Position numbers and translations under genes: made by a program. This document shows positions 18,297 through 27,954 of a DNA stretch of 52,346 nt, one piece after another; the stretch's first letter is position 1, and each line of letters starts with the position of its first letter. Under the pieces are notes generated by a model. That model saw only the letters and a list, made by a program, of their open reading frames with translations. It was not told where the DNA came from and ran no database searches. The stretch is from Mycobacterium simiae. GTDB taxonomy: Bacteria > Actinomycetota > Actinomycetes > Mycobacteriales > Mycobacteriaceae. The stretch is taken from assembly GCF_008370645.1 (NCBI RefSeq), contig NZ_VTZN01000010.1, forward strand, positions 1-52,346, given 5' to 3'.

Positions 18297-19382
18297 TTGA
18301 CCGAGGCAGTCCCTGACGAACCGCTCGGCAGCCACGTCCTGGAACTACAGATTGCCGAGGTCGTCGCCGAAACTGGCGAGGCGTGCTCGCTGGTGTTCGC
18401 GGTTCCCGACGGGCCGAGCGATCCAGCTATCCCACCGGAGCGGCTGCGTTATGCGCCCGGACAGTTCCTGACCCTGCGCGTTCCTAGCGACCAAACCGGC
18501 TCGGTGGCTCGCTGCTACTCGTTGTGCAGCTCGCCCTTCACCGACGACGCGCTCACCGTCACGGTCAAAAGAACCGCGGACGGATACGCGTCGAACTGGC
18601 TGTGTGACCACGCGCACCCGGGCATGCGAATTCATGTCTTGGCACCGTCGGGCAACTTTGTGCCCACAACGCTCGACGACGACTTCCTGCTGCTGGCCGC
18701 CGGCAGCGGGATCACGCCGATCATGTCGATCTGCAAGTCGGTGCTGGCCGAAGGCAGCGGACAGGTGATACTGGTCTACGCCAACCGCGACGACCGCTCG
18801 GTGATCTTTGGTGACGCACTGCACAAGCTGGCAGAAAAGTATCCGGGTCGGTTCACGGTGGTGCACTGGCTGGAGTCGCTGCAAGGACTACCTAGCGCGA
18901 CCGCGCTGGCCCAGCTGGCTGCCCCGTATACCGCGCGGCAAGCCTTCATTTGCGGCCCGGGTCCGTTCATGAACGCGGCGCGCCAAGCCCTGGAGGCGCT
19001 GAAAGTTGCTGCGCAGCAAGTACACATCGAGGTGTTCAAGTCGCTGGATTCCGATCCGTTCGCGATCGTGAAACTAGAGGATGTCGGCGGCGACGACACT
19101 GAGCCACCGGCCACCGCCGTGGTGGAGCTGGACGGTGAGACCCACACTGTGTCCTGGCCACGAAACGCCAAGCTGCTTGATGTCCTGCTGGCCGCGGGCC
19201 TCGACGCGCCGTTCTCGTGCCGGGAAGGCCATTGCGGCGCTTGCGCCTGCACGCTGCGCAGCGGCAAAGTCACCATGGAAGTCAACGACGTGCTGGAGCA
19301 GCAGGATCTCGACGACGGGCTCATTCTGGCCTGTCAATCTCATCCGGAATCTGATTCGGTAGAAGTGACCTACGACGAGTAG
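18297..19382 (+). CDS. kshB: KshB, reductase of 3-ketosteroid 9alpha-hydroxylase
   Basis: The 361-residue protein starts with TTG at 18297 behind an AGAGAGGCAGG Shine-Dalgarno; the aligned N-terminus (TEAVPDEPLG) agrees with my memory of M. tuberculosis Rv3571. Domains in order are a FAD-binding domain (RCYSLCSSP at about 73), an NAD-binding domain (AAGSGITPIMSI at about 138, CGPGPFM at about 218) and a C-terminal plant-type 2Fe-2S domain with CREGHCGACAC and a distal LACQ cysteine. KshB passes electrons from NADH to the KshA oxygenase, which opens steroid ring B. KshA is not in the window. Confidence 0.96.
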   Translation: MTEAVPDEPLGSHVLELQIAEVVAETGEACSLVFAVPDGPSDPAIPPERLRYAPGQFLTLRVPSDQTGSVARCYSLCSSPFTDDALTVTVKRTADGYASNWLCDHAHPGMRIHVLAPSGNFVPTTLDDDFLLLAAGSGITPIMSICKSVLAEGSGQVILVYANRDDRSVIFGDALHKLAEKYPGRFTVVHWLESLQGLPSATALAQLAAPYTARQAFICGPGPFMNAARQALEALKVAAQQVHIEVFKSLDSDPFAIVKLEDVGGDDTEPPATAVVELDGETHTVSWPRNAKLLDVLLAAGLDAPFSCREGHCGACACTLRSGKVTMEVNDVLEQQDLDDGLILACQSHPESDSVEVTYDE

Positions 19383-19420
19383 TCGCGGGCGCTATGTTCA
19401 TCCTGGCGGAAGGATGCGAG

Positions 19421-19960
19421 ATGAAGCGGCTGGTGGCCGGTCCTCCGATAGTCGCAGCGATCGCCGGAGTGTTGATTGCGGTGACCACTCCGCTATCCCG
19501 GGCGGCGAGCAACACCGCCACCACCTTGTTTCCTGTCGATGACGTCACCCAGCTGGAGACGCATACCGTCCTGAACTGCCACTCGAACGGCAGCTGCGAC
19601 TTTGTCGCGGGGGCCAATCTGCGGACGCCTGACGGCCCGGCTGGCTTCCCGCCCGATCTCTGGGCCCGTCAAACCACCGAGATCCGGCCAACGAACCGCC
19701 TGACCTATCTGGATGCACACGCCACAGGCCAGTTCGAGCGGGTCATGAAAGAAGGCGGGTCCGACGTGATCACCACCGTCTACTTCGGCGAAGGCCCGCC
19801 GGAGAAATACCAGACGACCGGCGTCATCGATTCGACGAGTTGGTCGACCGGCAAACCGATGACCAACGTAGGCGTCATCGTGTGCACGCACATCCAAGTC
19901 GTCTACACCGGGGTCAACCTCACCTCGCCCAGCACCTGCGCGCAGACCACGTTCTCCTAA
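19421..19960 (+). CDS. Exported conserved protein (Rv3572-like)
   Basis: ATG at 19421 follows a GGAAGGATG leader and gives 179 residues with an N-terminal signal sequence (about 1-30, ending LSRAASN). Cysteines at about 52, 59, 152 and 172 could form disulfides outside the membrane. Position directly after kshB on the same strand corresponds to Rv3572 in M. tuberculosis, a protein of similar length and unknown function. The 38-bp gap suggests co-transcription with kshB. Confidence 0.8.
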   Translation: MKRLVAGPPIVAAIAGVLIAVTTPLSRAASNTATTLFPVDDVTQLETHTVLNCHSNGSCDFVAGANLRTPDGPAGFPPDLWARQTTEIRPTNRLTYLDAHATGQFERVMKEGGSDVITTVYFGEGPPEKYQTTGVIDSTSWSTGKPMTNVGVIVCTHIQVVYTGVNLTSPSTCAQTTFS

Positions 19961-20069
19961 GGCGTGTCCAACAACTGGCTGCGGTCCAGTTGTCGGAGGG
20001 GCAGGGCGATTTTGTCGCAGAGACTGGATCGCGGGGAATAGTTTCGGCTGAACCGGGTATATCGGTTCG

Positions 20070-20414
20070 GTGACGGTGCGGCGGTTGGTCGTGTTCGGTG
20101 GTGTGGTGGCGCTGGTGGTCGGCCTCGTGGGTCTGGTGGCTCCGGTTTCAGTCTCGCTGCAGGCGCAGACGGTCGGCTGCGGTTCGCCGATAGCTCCCGA
20201 CTTCTCCGGGGCTCGTGCGCACGATGACCGCGGCGCCGCCAATGTCCCTGTTCCGGGGGGGATTGTCGCGGATGTGAATTTCACTCGGCTGTGTGAGATG
20301 GAGCTGCAGGACCGGCGAATCTGGACCATCACGCTGGCCGCGGTCGGAGCGCTACTCATTGTGGGCGCGGCGGTGTCTGCTGCACGGTCGCGCCGGATGA
20401 CACGGTCACCGTAG
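20070..20414 (+). CDS. Small membrane protein with two helices
   Basis: The 114-residue product begins with GTG at 20070 and has one hydrophobic helix at about 7-31 and another at about 84-104. They flank an extracytoplasmic loop with two cysteines (VGCGSP and TRLCEME) that may pair, and the tail is short and basic. No enzymatic motif is visible. It precedes the DUF2254 gene by 14 bp, so an operon is likely. The family is not recognised. Confidence 0.65.
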   Translation: MTVRRLVVFGGVVALVVGLVGLVAPVSVSLQAQTVGCGSPIAPDFSGARAHDDRGAANVPVPGGIVADVNFTRLCEMELQDRRIWTITLAAVGALLIVGAAVSAARSRRMTRSP

Positions 20415-20428
20415 GCGGGCTCCCCGCG

Positions 20429-21790
20429 ATGACTCGGCACACGCCGAAGAGCAGCTGGGTATCGGCAATCGACGCGTTGCGCACGCAGCTGTGGCCGTTG
20501 CCGATGACCGGTGTGATGAGCGCGCTCGCGGCCGGGTTTGTGCTGCCGCATGCGGACAGCGCGCTGGCGAACACGATGCCCGCGGCCGTGTCGGATCTGT
20601 TCTTCGGGGGCGGAGCGGCAGAGGCGCGAGAGGTATTGGCCACGATCGCCGGCTCAGCGATCACGGTGACGTCGCTGACGTTCTCGCTGACCGTCGTCAC
20701 GCTGCAGCTGGCCAGCGGGCAGTACTCGCCTCGGCTATTGCGCACCTTCGCACGCGACCGCTTCGTGCAAGGCACACTCGCGCTGTTCTTGGCAACCTTC
20801 GTCTACGCGCTCACGATTCTGCGGACCGTGCGCGAAGGCACAGCCGGCAACGGGCTTTTCGTACCGAAGCTGTCGGTGACGATGGCCTACCTTCTGGCCC
20901 TGTCCGCCGTCGTCTTTCTGGTGTTCTTTCTCGCGCACCTGGCGCGCGGGATCCGAGTGGAAACGTTGATCAGCACCGTTCACTCCGATGCCTCGCAGAC
21001 CGCAAACGAGGTGTTTGCCGGCAGGGACAATAAACCGGCCGCATTCGTGCCAGCTGTCCCGGCGTGGGCTAGGGAATTATGCGCAGGGTCCACCGGCTTC
21101 GTGAACAACATCGACTCGGACTCCCTGCTGTCCGCGGCCGAACACGCCGATGCCGTGATAATGGTTTTCCGCACGCCCGGGGAATGGCTGGTCGCCGGCA
21201 CACCGATCGCATCCGCCTGGCCGCTCCAGGGAGCGGCCAGGCTTGATCGGGACGTGCTGAAATCCCTAGGCGACCGCGTGAGGGCCGCAGTGCGAACCAG
21301 CGACGAGCGGACCACTGTCGAAGATGTTGCCTTCGGCCTGCAACAGTTGACCGATGTGGCGGTCAGGGCATTGTCGCCGTCGCTGAACGACCCGACCACC
21401 GCTATCCACACGTTGGGACACAGCGCGGCGCTGCTATGCGAACTAGTCCAACGCCGGCTCGGACCCAAGGTCGTCACGGACGACCAGGGCGTAATGCGGG
21501 TGGTCGTTCGCCGCCCGGATCTAGTCGAGCTGTTGGACCTCGCGGTGTCTCAGCCGCGTCGATACGGCGCAAGTGACCCCAGCCTGCTGTCGAGGCTGTT
21601 CGAGCTGCTGCAGGAGGTTGCGTGGTCGGCCACCGATCCCGAGCACAAGACCGCCATATCGGATCAACTGGCCCGGCTCCGGCACACGGTGTCGCAACAG
21701 CGGTTCGATGACAGCGAGTACGCCCATCTGGCGCGGCTGGGGCGAGCCGTGGAGGCCGCGCTGGCCCATGCGTGGCGGCCCCAAATTTGA
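20429..21790 (+). CDS. DUF2254 family membrane protein
   Basis: The 453-residue protein has four predicted membrane helices in the N-terminal 190 residues, with the conserved-looking signature TVTSLTFSLTVVTLQLASGQYSPR followed by FVQGTLALFLATFVYAL. A cytoplasmic C-terminal region follows with SPSLNDPTTA and a DDQG segment. This arrangement is that of DUF2254, whose function is unknown. The ATG at 20429 lies 14 bp after the preceding membrane protein gene. It begins an accessory block of membrane and stress-related genes. Confidence 0.85.
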   Translation: MTRHTPKSSWVSAIDALRTQLWPLPMTGVMSALAAGFVLPHADSALANTMPAAVSDLFFGGGAAEAREVLATIAGSAITVTSLTFSLTVVTLQLASGQYSPRLLRTFARDRFVQGTLALFLATFVYALTILRTVREGTAGNGLFVPKLSVTMAYLLALSAVVFLVFFLAHLARGIRVETLISTVHSDASQTANEVFAGRDNKPAAFVPAVPAWARELCAGSTGFVNNIDSDSLLSAAEHADAVIMVFRTPGEWLVAGTPIASAWPLQGAARLDRDVLKSLGDRVRAAVRTSDERTTVEDVAFGLQQLTDVAVRALSPSLNDPTTAIHTLGHSAALLCELVQRRLGPKVVTDDQGVMRVVVRRPDLVELLDLAVSQPRRYGASDPSLLSRLFELLQEVAWSATDPEHKTAISDQLARLRHTVSQQRFDDSEYAHLARLGRAVEAALAHAWRPQI

Positions 21791-21810
21791 ACAGTGTTGA
21801 CGGCGAGCTA

Positions 21811-22000
21811 CTAATCCTCCGCCGAGGTGACGTCCTCACTCAGCACGATCGTCGCGAGCGTCGAACCCAACGCGACGGTGACAACCAGATCGAGGGCGTT
21901 GAGTTTGGCAAGTGTCCCGTACCCGAGAAGCGAAGAACCAGCACAGCCACACGTAGGCGCCGCCTCCTCACAGCACAACACGGGCCAACGCCGCCGACGG
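21811..22000 (-). pseudogene. Fragment of a DUF421/YetF membrane protein gene
   Basis: The reading frame ending at 21811 contains TLAKLNALDLVVTVALGSTL followed by ATIVLSED, which is the signature N-terminal segment of DUF421 proteins. A second frame just upstream (about 21940-22000) gives GAYVW and LVLRFSG, the preceding helix, so at least one frameshift separates them. The stop after SAED removes the remaining helices and the cytoplasmic domain. Only about a third of a usual gene is present. Confidence 0.65.
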
Positions 22001-22021
22001 ATCAAACCACATCTCAAGGGC

Positions 22022-23344
22022 TTACCCATTTCGGGGACTCCCCGTCGTCGACTGGCTGTCGCGGCGACGGACGGCGAACCACTGGGCCAAGACCATCACC
22101 GCAACGACGACCACGGTGATCACTAACGTGAGAACATCGGTGCGAAATTTCATGATCACGAACGGGACGAGAACCAGCAGGTCCAGCGCGATCGCCACCC
22201 AGGGAACCCACACCCTGGCCTCGACCTCGTCCCTCAGCCGGCGGATAAGTCCCCAGTGGATGGCGATATCCATCGACAGGTACAGCATGGCCCCAAGCGA
22301 AGCGATCTGGCTCAGGTCGAAGAACGCGGCGGTGAGCATCGCCAGCGTCGCCGTGATCAGCAGCGACTGGCGACGCACCGCTTGGGGCAGTCCCGGCACT
22401 TGCTTCATGTCCCGCAGCATGTCGTCGAGCCGCGCCGAGAAGAGGCTGGCCAGCAGCCCGGACAACGTCGCCACGACCGCGACGGCGACAGTGAGCCGAA
22501 CACCCCAGGAGCCGAAGAACGGCTCGGCGGCCCGGGCCAGGGCGTAGTCGCGGGCCGCGACGATTTCGGGCACCGACAGGCTTCCCGCCACTGCGACGGT
22601 CAACAGCAGGTAAATCACCGTGCACACGGCGATGGCAATGACGATCGACCGGGCGATGTTGCGTTTGGGACTCCGGATGTCGTTGCCCTGGTTCGTGATG
22701 GTGGTGAAGCCTTTGTACGCCAAGATGCACAGCACGGTGCCGGCCAGGAAGCCAAGCCAGCCGTCACGCGGTGGTGTCTGGTCCTCGCCACCGGTGAGCA
22801 CGCGACTCAGCGAAGACATTTCGGTAGCAGCAATTCCGGCGACGGCCAGCATGGCGATGCCGGCGATCTTGATCACGGCAGTGGTTGTCGCCGAACGCTC
22901 GACCCACCTGTTGCCGACAAGGTTGACCACCGTGGCGGCGGCAATGGCCACCACGGCGAGAACCGGGACCCATACGGCCGAGCCCTGCAGCCCGAACGGG
23001 CGCAACAGGTATGTGCCGAAAGTCCTCGCAAGCAGGCCCTCCGCCAGGATCATCGACACGTACATGAAGAGTGAGAAGACGCCCGCCGTCACGCCGGGGC
23101 CGTAAGCGGCCTTGAGCAGCATCGCGATTCCGCCGGACGACGGATCCGTGCTGGAGTATCGAACGTACGAGTAGGCGCTGAAGCCCACCACCACCGCTCC
23201 GGCCAGAAACACCCACGGCACCCACGAGCCGGCCAGCTCCGCGACTTGTCCGACGAGGGCGAAGATCCCGGCGCCGATCATCACCCCGGTTCCCAGCGCC
23301 ACGGACCCCGTCAGTGAGAGTTTCTTGCCGGCCGCCGCCAACAC
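22022..23344 (-). CDS. APC-family amino acid permease
   Basis: The 440-residue protein has about 12 hydrophobic segments. It starts with the APC helix-1 signature (GTGVMIGAGIFALVGQVAEL), has an unwound-helix glycine motif, and contains the helix-6 block AYKGFTTITNQGNDIRSPKR. Transport of an amino acid or polyamine is inferred from the family; the substrate cannot be told. The frame is intact although both flanking genes are decayed. Start at ATG 23344 has no strong Shine-Dalgarno. Confidence 0.88.
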   Translation of the reverse strand: MLAAAGKKLSLTGSVALGTGVMIGAGIFALVGQVAELAGSWVPWVFLAGAVVVGFSAYSYVRYSSTDPSSGGIAMLLKAAYGPGVTAGVFSLFMYVSMILAEGLLARTFGTYLLRPFGLQGSAVWVPVLAVVAIAAATVVNLVGNRWVERSATTTAVIKIAGIAMLAVAGIAATEMSSLSRVLTGGEDQTPPRDGWLGFLAGTVLCILAYKGFTTITNQGNDIRSPKRNIARSIVIAIAVCTVIYLLLTVAVAGSLSVPEIVAARDYALARAAEPFFGSWGVRLTVAVAVVATLSGLLASLFSARLDDMLRDMKQVPGLPQAVRRQSLLITATLAMLTAAFFDLSQIASLGAMLYLSMDIAIHWGLIRRLRDEVEARVWVPWVAIALDLLVLVPFVIMKFRTDVLTLVITVVVVAVMVLAQWFAVRRRDSQSTTGSPRNG

Positions 23345-23448
23345 ACAACTCCTCCCGATTGAGATGCCACCTGCGGTGGCCTACCCGTGCCGGCGATACG
23401 AAACCAAAGGAGCAGCGCAGCAGGCGGTTCGGCGTGAGCACCTATCGC

Positions 23449-24240
23449 TCAGTCGGCAGATCTCACCCGTACCGGCGGCAGCCCGACGATTTCGTAGGTG
23501 GCCAAGGCGATTTCGATCCCCACCGCGTCGAGCCGGTCCAGCACCTCGCGGGTCATCTGGTCCTTGACATCGCGCACGCCGTGGACATCGGCAGGAAGCG
23601 GACCGTGAGCTCCAGCCAGTTGTCGGTGAGCCGCCAATAGACCTTGGGCTCGATGTCGATGTCGCGCACGAAGTACTTGCGCCGCATACTTTCTAACGCA
23701 TTTTCTGGCATCTCGCCGGCGGCGACGGAATGTCGGGCGCCTCGAGCAGGATCCGCTCGGCGGCGTGACGTTCGGCCCGGTAGGTGACCGGGATCGTCAT
23801 TTCCTCCCACAGATAAGGAAAGTCGCGGGTGTAGTTGTAGATGGGCTCGTCGAAAACCTTGTCGTTAGTCACGGTCACCACGCGTCCCGTGTAATGACGG
23901 CTCGTCACCCACTGCGGCGGCTCCGCGCCCTGCAGTACCGGCGGTCTTTGTAATTGTGGTCTTGATGAAGCCCAGGCCGATGACGTCTCCGCGCACCCCA
24001 CCCATCGTGCTCCGGTCACCGATGTTGAACGTGTCACCGCGCGGGATGACGAAGTAGCCGGCGGCGGCGGTGATCACGCGCTGCAGAGCGAAGGCGAGAC
24101 CCGCAGTCACCAGCCCTATGCCAGTGGGCTCCAGAACCGGGCGCGTTCGTTTCCCTCTCTCGCAGAAACAGCCGCACCGAGGCCCTTCCCGCCCTGCCGG
24201 CGCCAATTCGACACCCGTCCAAATGTCGTGGCGTCGTCAC
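23449..24240 (-). pseudogene. Decayed MscS-type mechanosensitive channel gene
   Basis: Recognisable MscS segments lie in order on the minus strand but in different frames. They are GIGLVTAGLAFALQRVI with FNIGDR and GGVRGDVIGLGFI (about 24130-23960), GRVVTVTNDKVFDEPIYNY with a DFPYLWEEMTIPVTYRAER run (about 23890-23750), KVYWRLTDNWLELTVRFL (about 23650-23595), and VKDQMTREVLDRLDAVGIEI with YEIVGLPP (about 23570-23470). At least four frame changes are needed to join them. The pore helix and beta domain are thus recognisable, but no continuous product is possible. The original product would have been an osmotic-pressure release channel. Confidence 0.8.
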
Positions 24241-24341
24241 TTCTCAGAGTCAACGAATCGGTAGCGGACTTCGGGTTAAGACACCCCCATCGCGGGAACA
24301 ACCTCGACATGAATCGATGCCATGGCTGATAGGAGTGGGCA

Positions 24342-24629
24342 ATGTTCTGGACAATCCTTACCGCGATCATCGGTGGTCTGATTATCGGCGCACTCGCGCG
24401 CTGGGTGATGCCGGGAAAGCAAGACATCGGCGTGTTCATGACGATCCTGCTCGGCATCGCCGGATCATTCATCGGCTCGTGGATTTGCTACAACGTGTTC
24501 GACTACCAGAACCAAGGGGGAGGCTGGGCGGTTGTTCCGTTCCTGGTCGGCATTCTCGTCGCCGTCGTACTGATCGCGATCTACCTCGGCGTCACAGGCC
24601 GCAGCCGGCGCGCCCGCAGGGCGATGTAA
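24342..24629 (+). CDS. GlsB/YeaQ/YmgE (transglycosylase-associated) small membrane protein
   Basis: The 95-residue protein has three hydrophobic helices (about 2-21, 29-49, 63-84) and the family's glycine-rich pattern (IIGGLIIGALARWVMPG, GIAGSFIGSWI). A GGAGTGGG Shine-Dalgarno precedes the ATG. Proteins of this family are small integral membrane proteins linked to general stress responses; the molecular role is unclear. It is intact, unlike several of its neighbours. Confidence 0.85.
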   Translation: MFWTILTAIIGGLIIGALARWVMPGKQDIGVFMTILLGIAGSFIGSWICYNVFDYQNQGGGWAVVPFLVGILVAVVLIAIYLGVTGRSRRARRAM

Positions 24630-24643
24630 TTACCCGGTCGCCG

Positions 24644-25384
24644 CTATGCCCCGACTCGTCGCACGGATCGCTGGTTGGCTACTCCGCGGCAGCGATGGGG
24701 GTCATCCAGGCTGGCCAGGTGACGCCAGGAGGCGATGGCGCAGCCGGTGATCCTAGCGAATCGATCCGAGGCCGCAGTACCGGTCGCAAGCGCATGAGCG
24801 CGCACAGCGCTTCCGGTCACCGCATCGAGGGCCCCTTGGCGGTGATCGTCGGCGAGCAAGGTGGATTGCCAGGCCGCCTGCAAGGCATGGGCTCCGGGAA
24901 GCGTGGAGGCAGGGCCATAACTGCGTGCGGCGCCCACGACGACGTCATATGCGGCTTCCCAGCTGGCCGGGCGCGGCATGTCGGCCCGGGCAGCGCGGCG
25001 GTGCAACTCAGCGATGTCGTATATCGCCTGCATGGTGGTGATCCGGACATACTGGACCACTCCCCAGCTCGGGCTGGTCAGCAGGTCAGCCACCCAGGCA
25101 TGCACCACGCTGCGGGCTACGCCGGCGGTTCCTACGGTTTGCCAGCCCAAATCAAGGGCGAGCATGCTGTCTTGCGGTGACAGGTAGTCCCCGGGCCCGG
25201 CCAGCAGATCGTTGCACGATTGCACGAAAGCAGCCAGCGGCCGAGCCGAGCAGGCGGGGAAATCGCTGACCCGCGCATCGCCGTTGATATAGGAGATGAC
25301 GTTCATTGCGCACCCTTTGCCCGATCCAGGCCGGTGTGAGCCCTTGGCCAACCTTAGGGGGTGGGTGATGCGGTCGAGGTCCAT
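24644..25384 (-). CDS. Hypothetical protein
   Basis: The frame encodes 246 residues from ATG 25384, behind GGGAAG; a later ATG at about 25306 (MNVISYINGD) is an alternative start. The composition is alanine-rich and predicted helical, with no signal peptide or clear membrane span. It faces the GlsB-type gene tail to tail, with a 14-bp gap. I do not recognise any domain. An unbroken frame of this length with normal amino acid usage supports a real gene. Confidence 0.55.
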   Translation of the reverse strand: MDLDRITHPLRLAKGSHRPGSGKGCAMNVISYINGDARVSDFPACSARPLAAFVQSCNDLLAGPGDYLSPQDSMLALDLGWQTVGTAGVARSVVHAWVADLLTSPSWGVVQYVRITTMQAIYDIAELHRRAARADMPRPASWEAAYDVVVGAARSYGPASTLPGAHALQAAWQSTLLADDHRQGALDAVTGSAVRAHALATGTAASDRFARITGCAIASWRHLASLDDPHRCRGVANQRSVRRVGA

Positions 25385-25599
25385 GGCGCTTCCCTAACGT
25401 CCTGTGGCGGCGTCCGCGTCGCCCCCCTAAACCAACGCTAGATAGCGAAAACGCTTTGCAACAATAAGTTTCGGCATGAGTTTGGTATGAGTCAGGCGGC
25501 GAGTTCGGCTCCGAGCCCGCACGCTCGCGAACGACGGCTCGTTGGCCTTAAACAACTCGTCCGCCTGACACAGGTACGCCGCGACGTCAGCCCTGCTGC

Positions 25600-26055
25600 T
25601 CGCCGAAGCGAATGAACAACGCAAGGGAGATGCGTAACGACGGCGGTGGCCGCGCCGTAATACAGCGTGTCTAGGGCACCGGTCATCAGCATGCGTTCGA
25701 CGAACTTGATCACGATCACAACCACTAGCACCTGAATGATCGGTCGCTTCAAATCGCCCAGGTTATGCACGGTCAACCACTCGGGCAGGTGAAGGTCGGC
25801 CACGAAGAGCTCAAACAGGCCCAGAGCCCAATGAGTTGCACCGTCGCCACCAAGAACAGGTCCACGACTTCGAGCAGGGTGATCACCGAGGAATCCTCCG
25901 CCAACCGCTACCAGCTAACACCGCAACGAGTTCCACGGCCCGCCCCAAGGCCACAGCAAGGTGACCGCAGTCGTCAGGGCCAAACCGCACACCGCAATCA
26001 CGATCAAGAAGCGGAGGCGCTCCACAACCGATCGCACGATCCACCATCTTGCGCT
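25600..26055 (-). pseudogene. Decayed UPF0114 (YqhA-like) membrane protein gene
   Basis: Three family-like segments run in order on the minus strand in shifting frames: RSVVERLRFLIVIAVCGLAL with TTAVTLL (about 26045-25965), SVITLLEVVDLFLVATVQLI (about 25892-25833), and LPEWLTVHNLGDLKRPIIQV with LVVVIVIKFVERML (about 25795-25690). The joins need at least three frame changes, including one near 25827 within an IGLxLFELFVAD-type stretch. The order and spacing match the four-helix UPF0114 family. It overlaps no essential part of the neighbouring P450 gene if that gene starts at 26213. Confidence 0.7.
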
Positions 26056-26212
26056 GACGCCCGTTGCGGCGCAGCCGACAACCTCGCCGCACACCCCTGT
26101 CACGATTGCCCTGCTGAGCGTCGACACTATGGCGGCATCGTGGTACGGCAGAGTACCGTCGGTTCTTACCTCCGGTACACCACCGTACCATCCCGATGTT
26201 GGGAGCAACACC

Positions 26213-27577
26213 GTGACGAACCAAGCAATCTCTGCCATCAAACCGGCCACCAACGAGTCGCCTGTAGTCACCTTGCCGCCGACTCCCCGAATCCCAAAAG
26301 CGCTGCAAGGCATCACTTTCTCGATCTCGCGACGATGGACAGCCCAGCAGCTGGCGCGCCACTACGGCAAGGTGTTCACCCTCAGCCTTCCCGTATACGG
26401 CCCTTCGGTGGTGGTCGCGGACTCGCAGCTGGCCAAGCAGGTCTTCACCGCCAGTCCCGAGGCGCTGGGCAACATCCAGCCAAACTTGAGCCGGGTGTTG
26501 GGACGCGGTTCGGTGTTTGCTCTCGATGGCGACGATCACCGACGGCGCCGGCGGCTGCTGACCCCGCCGTTTCACGGCAAGAGCATCAAGACCTACGAAC
26601 ACATCATCGAGGAAGAAACCCTTCGCGTGATCGCCGACTGGCCTGACGGGCGCAGCTTCGCGACTTTGCCATCAATGATGCGCATCACCCTCAACGCCAT
26701 CTTGCGAGCCGTCTTCGGCGCGGACGGCGACCAACTCGACGAGCTGCGCAGGCTGCTGCCGCCGTGGGTCACGCTGGGATCACGACTGGCAACACTGCCT
26801 GCTCCAAAGCGCAGCTATGGCCGCTATACCCCGTGGGGCCAGCTGGTGGCACAGCGCCGCAAGTACGACGCCATCGTGGACAAACTCATTGACGACAAGC
26901 GCGCAGACACCGATTTCGAGCGGCAAAACGACGTGCTGGCGCTGATGCTGCGCAGCTCCTACGAGGACGGTTCACCCATGTCGCGCAACGATATTCGCGA
27001 CGAATTGCTCACTTTGTTAGGCGCCGGTCACGAAACCACCGCGGCCACCTTGGGATGGGCGTTCGAACGGCTCAGTCGCCATCCCGAGGTGCTGGCTGCG
27101 CTGTCCGCGGAAGCCGGCACTGACGACAACACGGTGCGGCAGGCGGTGATCCTGGAGGTGCAACGAACCAGAACGGTCATCGATATTGCCGGTCGCCACG
27201 TCTGGGCGCCCGCATTTGAATTAGGCGACTGGGTCATTCCCCACGGATATTCGATCCTCGTCAGCATTTCCCAAATCCACGACGATGCAGAGCTTTTCCC
27301 CGACCCGGAGCGTTTCGAGCCACAGCGCTTCCTAGCAGCCAAACCGTCAACCTACGCCTGGATTCCGTTCGGCGGCGGCACTCGACGCTGCGTAGGCGCC
27401 GCCTTCGCCAACATGGAGATGGACATTGTGCTCCGAACGGTCTTGCGCCACTTCACCATTGAATCCACCACCGCGCCCGGGGAGAGATGGCACTCCCGCG
27501 GCGTTGCCTACACCCCCAAAAAAGGCGGGAAATCGTGGCGCATCGACGCCACTGACACTGTGCTCTCACGCGCTTAG
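26213..27577 (+). CDS. cyp138: Cytochrome P450, CYP138 type
   Basis: GTG at 26213 behind GGGAG gives 454 residues; the longer open frame to 25961 reads through the decayed UPF0114 gene and is rejected. The protein closely matches my memory of M. tuberculosis CYP138 (Rv0136), including GNIQPNLSRVLGRGSVFALD and RRRRRLLTPPFHGKS. P450 landmarks are the oxygen-binding helix GAGHETTA, the ExxR-type EVQR, and the heme-binding loop FGGGTRRCVG with Cys393 as the thiolate ligand. The substrate is unknown. In M. tuberculosis cyp138 lies next to a TetR gene; here a TetR gene lies about 380 bp downstream on the same strand. Confidence 0.92.
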   Translation: MTNQAISAIKPATNESPVVTLPPTPRIPKALQGITFSISRRWTAQQLARHYGKVFTLSLPVYGPSVVVADSQLAKQVFTASPEALGNIQPNLSRVLGRGSVFALDGDDHRRRRRLLTPPFHGKSIKTYEHIIEEETLRVIADWPDGRSFATLPSMMRITLNAILRAVFGADGDQLDELRRLLPPWVTLGSRLATLPAPKRSYGRYTPWGQLVAQRRKYDAIVDKLIDDKRADTDFERQNDVLALMLRSSYEDGSPMSRNDIRDELLTLLGAGHETTAATLGWAFERLSRHPEVLAALSAEAGTDDNTVRQAVILEVQRTRTVIDIAGRHVWAPAFELGDWVIPHGYSILVSISQIHDDAELFPDPERFEPQRFLAAKPSTYAWIPFGGGTRRCVGAAFANMEMDIVLRTVLRHFTIESTTAPGERWHSRGVAYTPKKGGKSWRIDATDTVLSRA

Positions 27578-27954
27578 CCGGACGGGGAAGGCGCTGGCAC
27601 GAATTGTTCAGGTTGAACCGAACCCGGACCGGCTCGCCGGTAAGCTCGATGAGGGAAACGCAGCCAACAGCTCCTCGAAGAACCTGCAACGGTATAAATC
27701 GACCCGGCCGGTTCGTACCGGAATGAGCGGGCACGATTGACGTAGCTGCACTCCTTGTACCGCCAGGCCCCTGTCATTGCATAGGCGTGGACGGCCGCCC
27801 GGATATCAACATCTGGCAAACCTCCCTTGAATTGATACAAAGCGAAGCTAATTACTTGTATTTGTCGCTTGGTTTCATCGTCCCTGGCCGACCCATGTAA
27901 TACATTTCGCACGATGCGCCTGATCAGGTCTAGTTATTGAGCTGAACTCAACTT
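27578..27954. other. Gene-free stretch between cyp138 and the TetR gene
   Basis: About 380 bases hold no recognisable gene. A minus-strand frame from 27912 to 27574 contains a protein-like patch (VDIRAAVHAYAMTGAWRYKE) and a plus-strand frame has LARIVQVEPNPDRLAGKL. Neither has a plausible start region or a recognised family, and they may be gene remnants. The last 100 bases are AT-rich and probably contain the TetR promoter. Confidence 0.45.

Noticed and set aside
25961..26212. Upstream extension of cyp138 to 25961
   Set aside because: This stretch is the decayed UPF0114 gene in another frame; the GTG at 26213 has a Shine-Dalgarno and a P450-like start.
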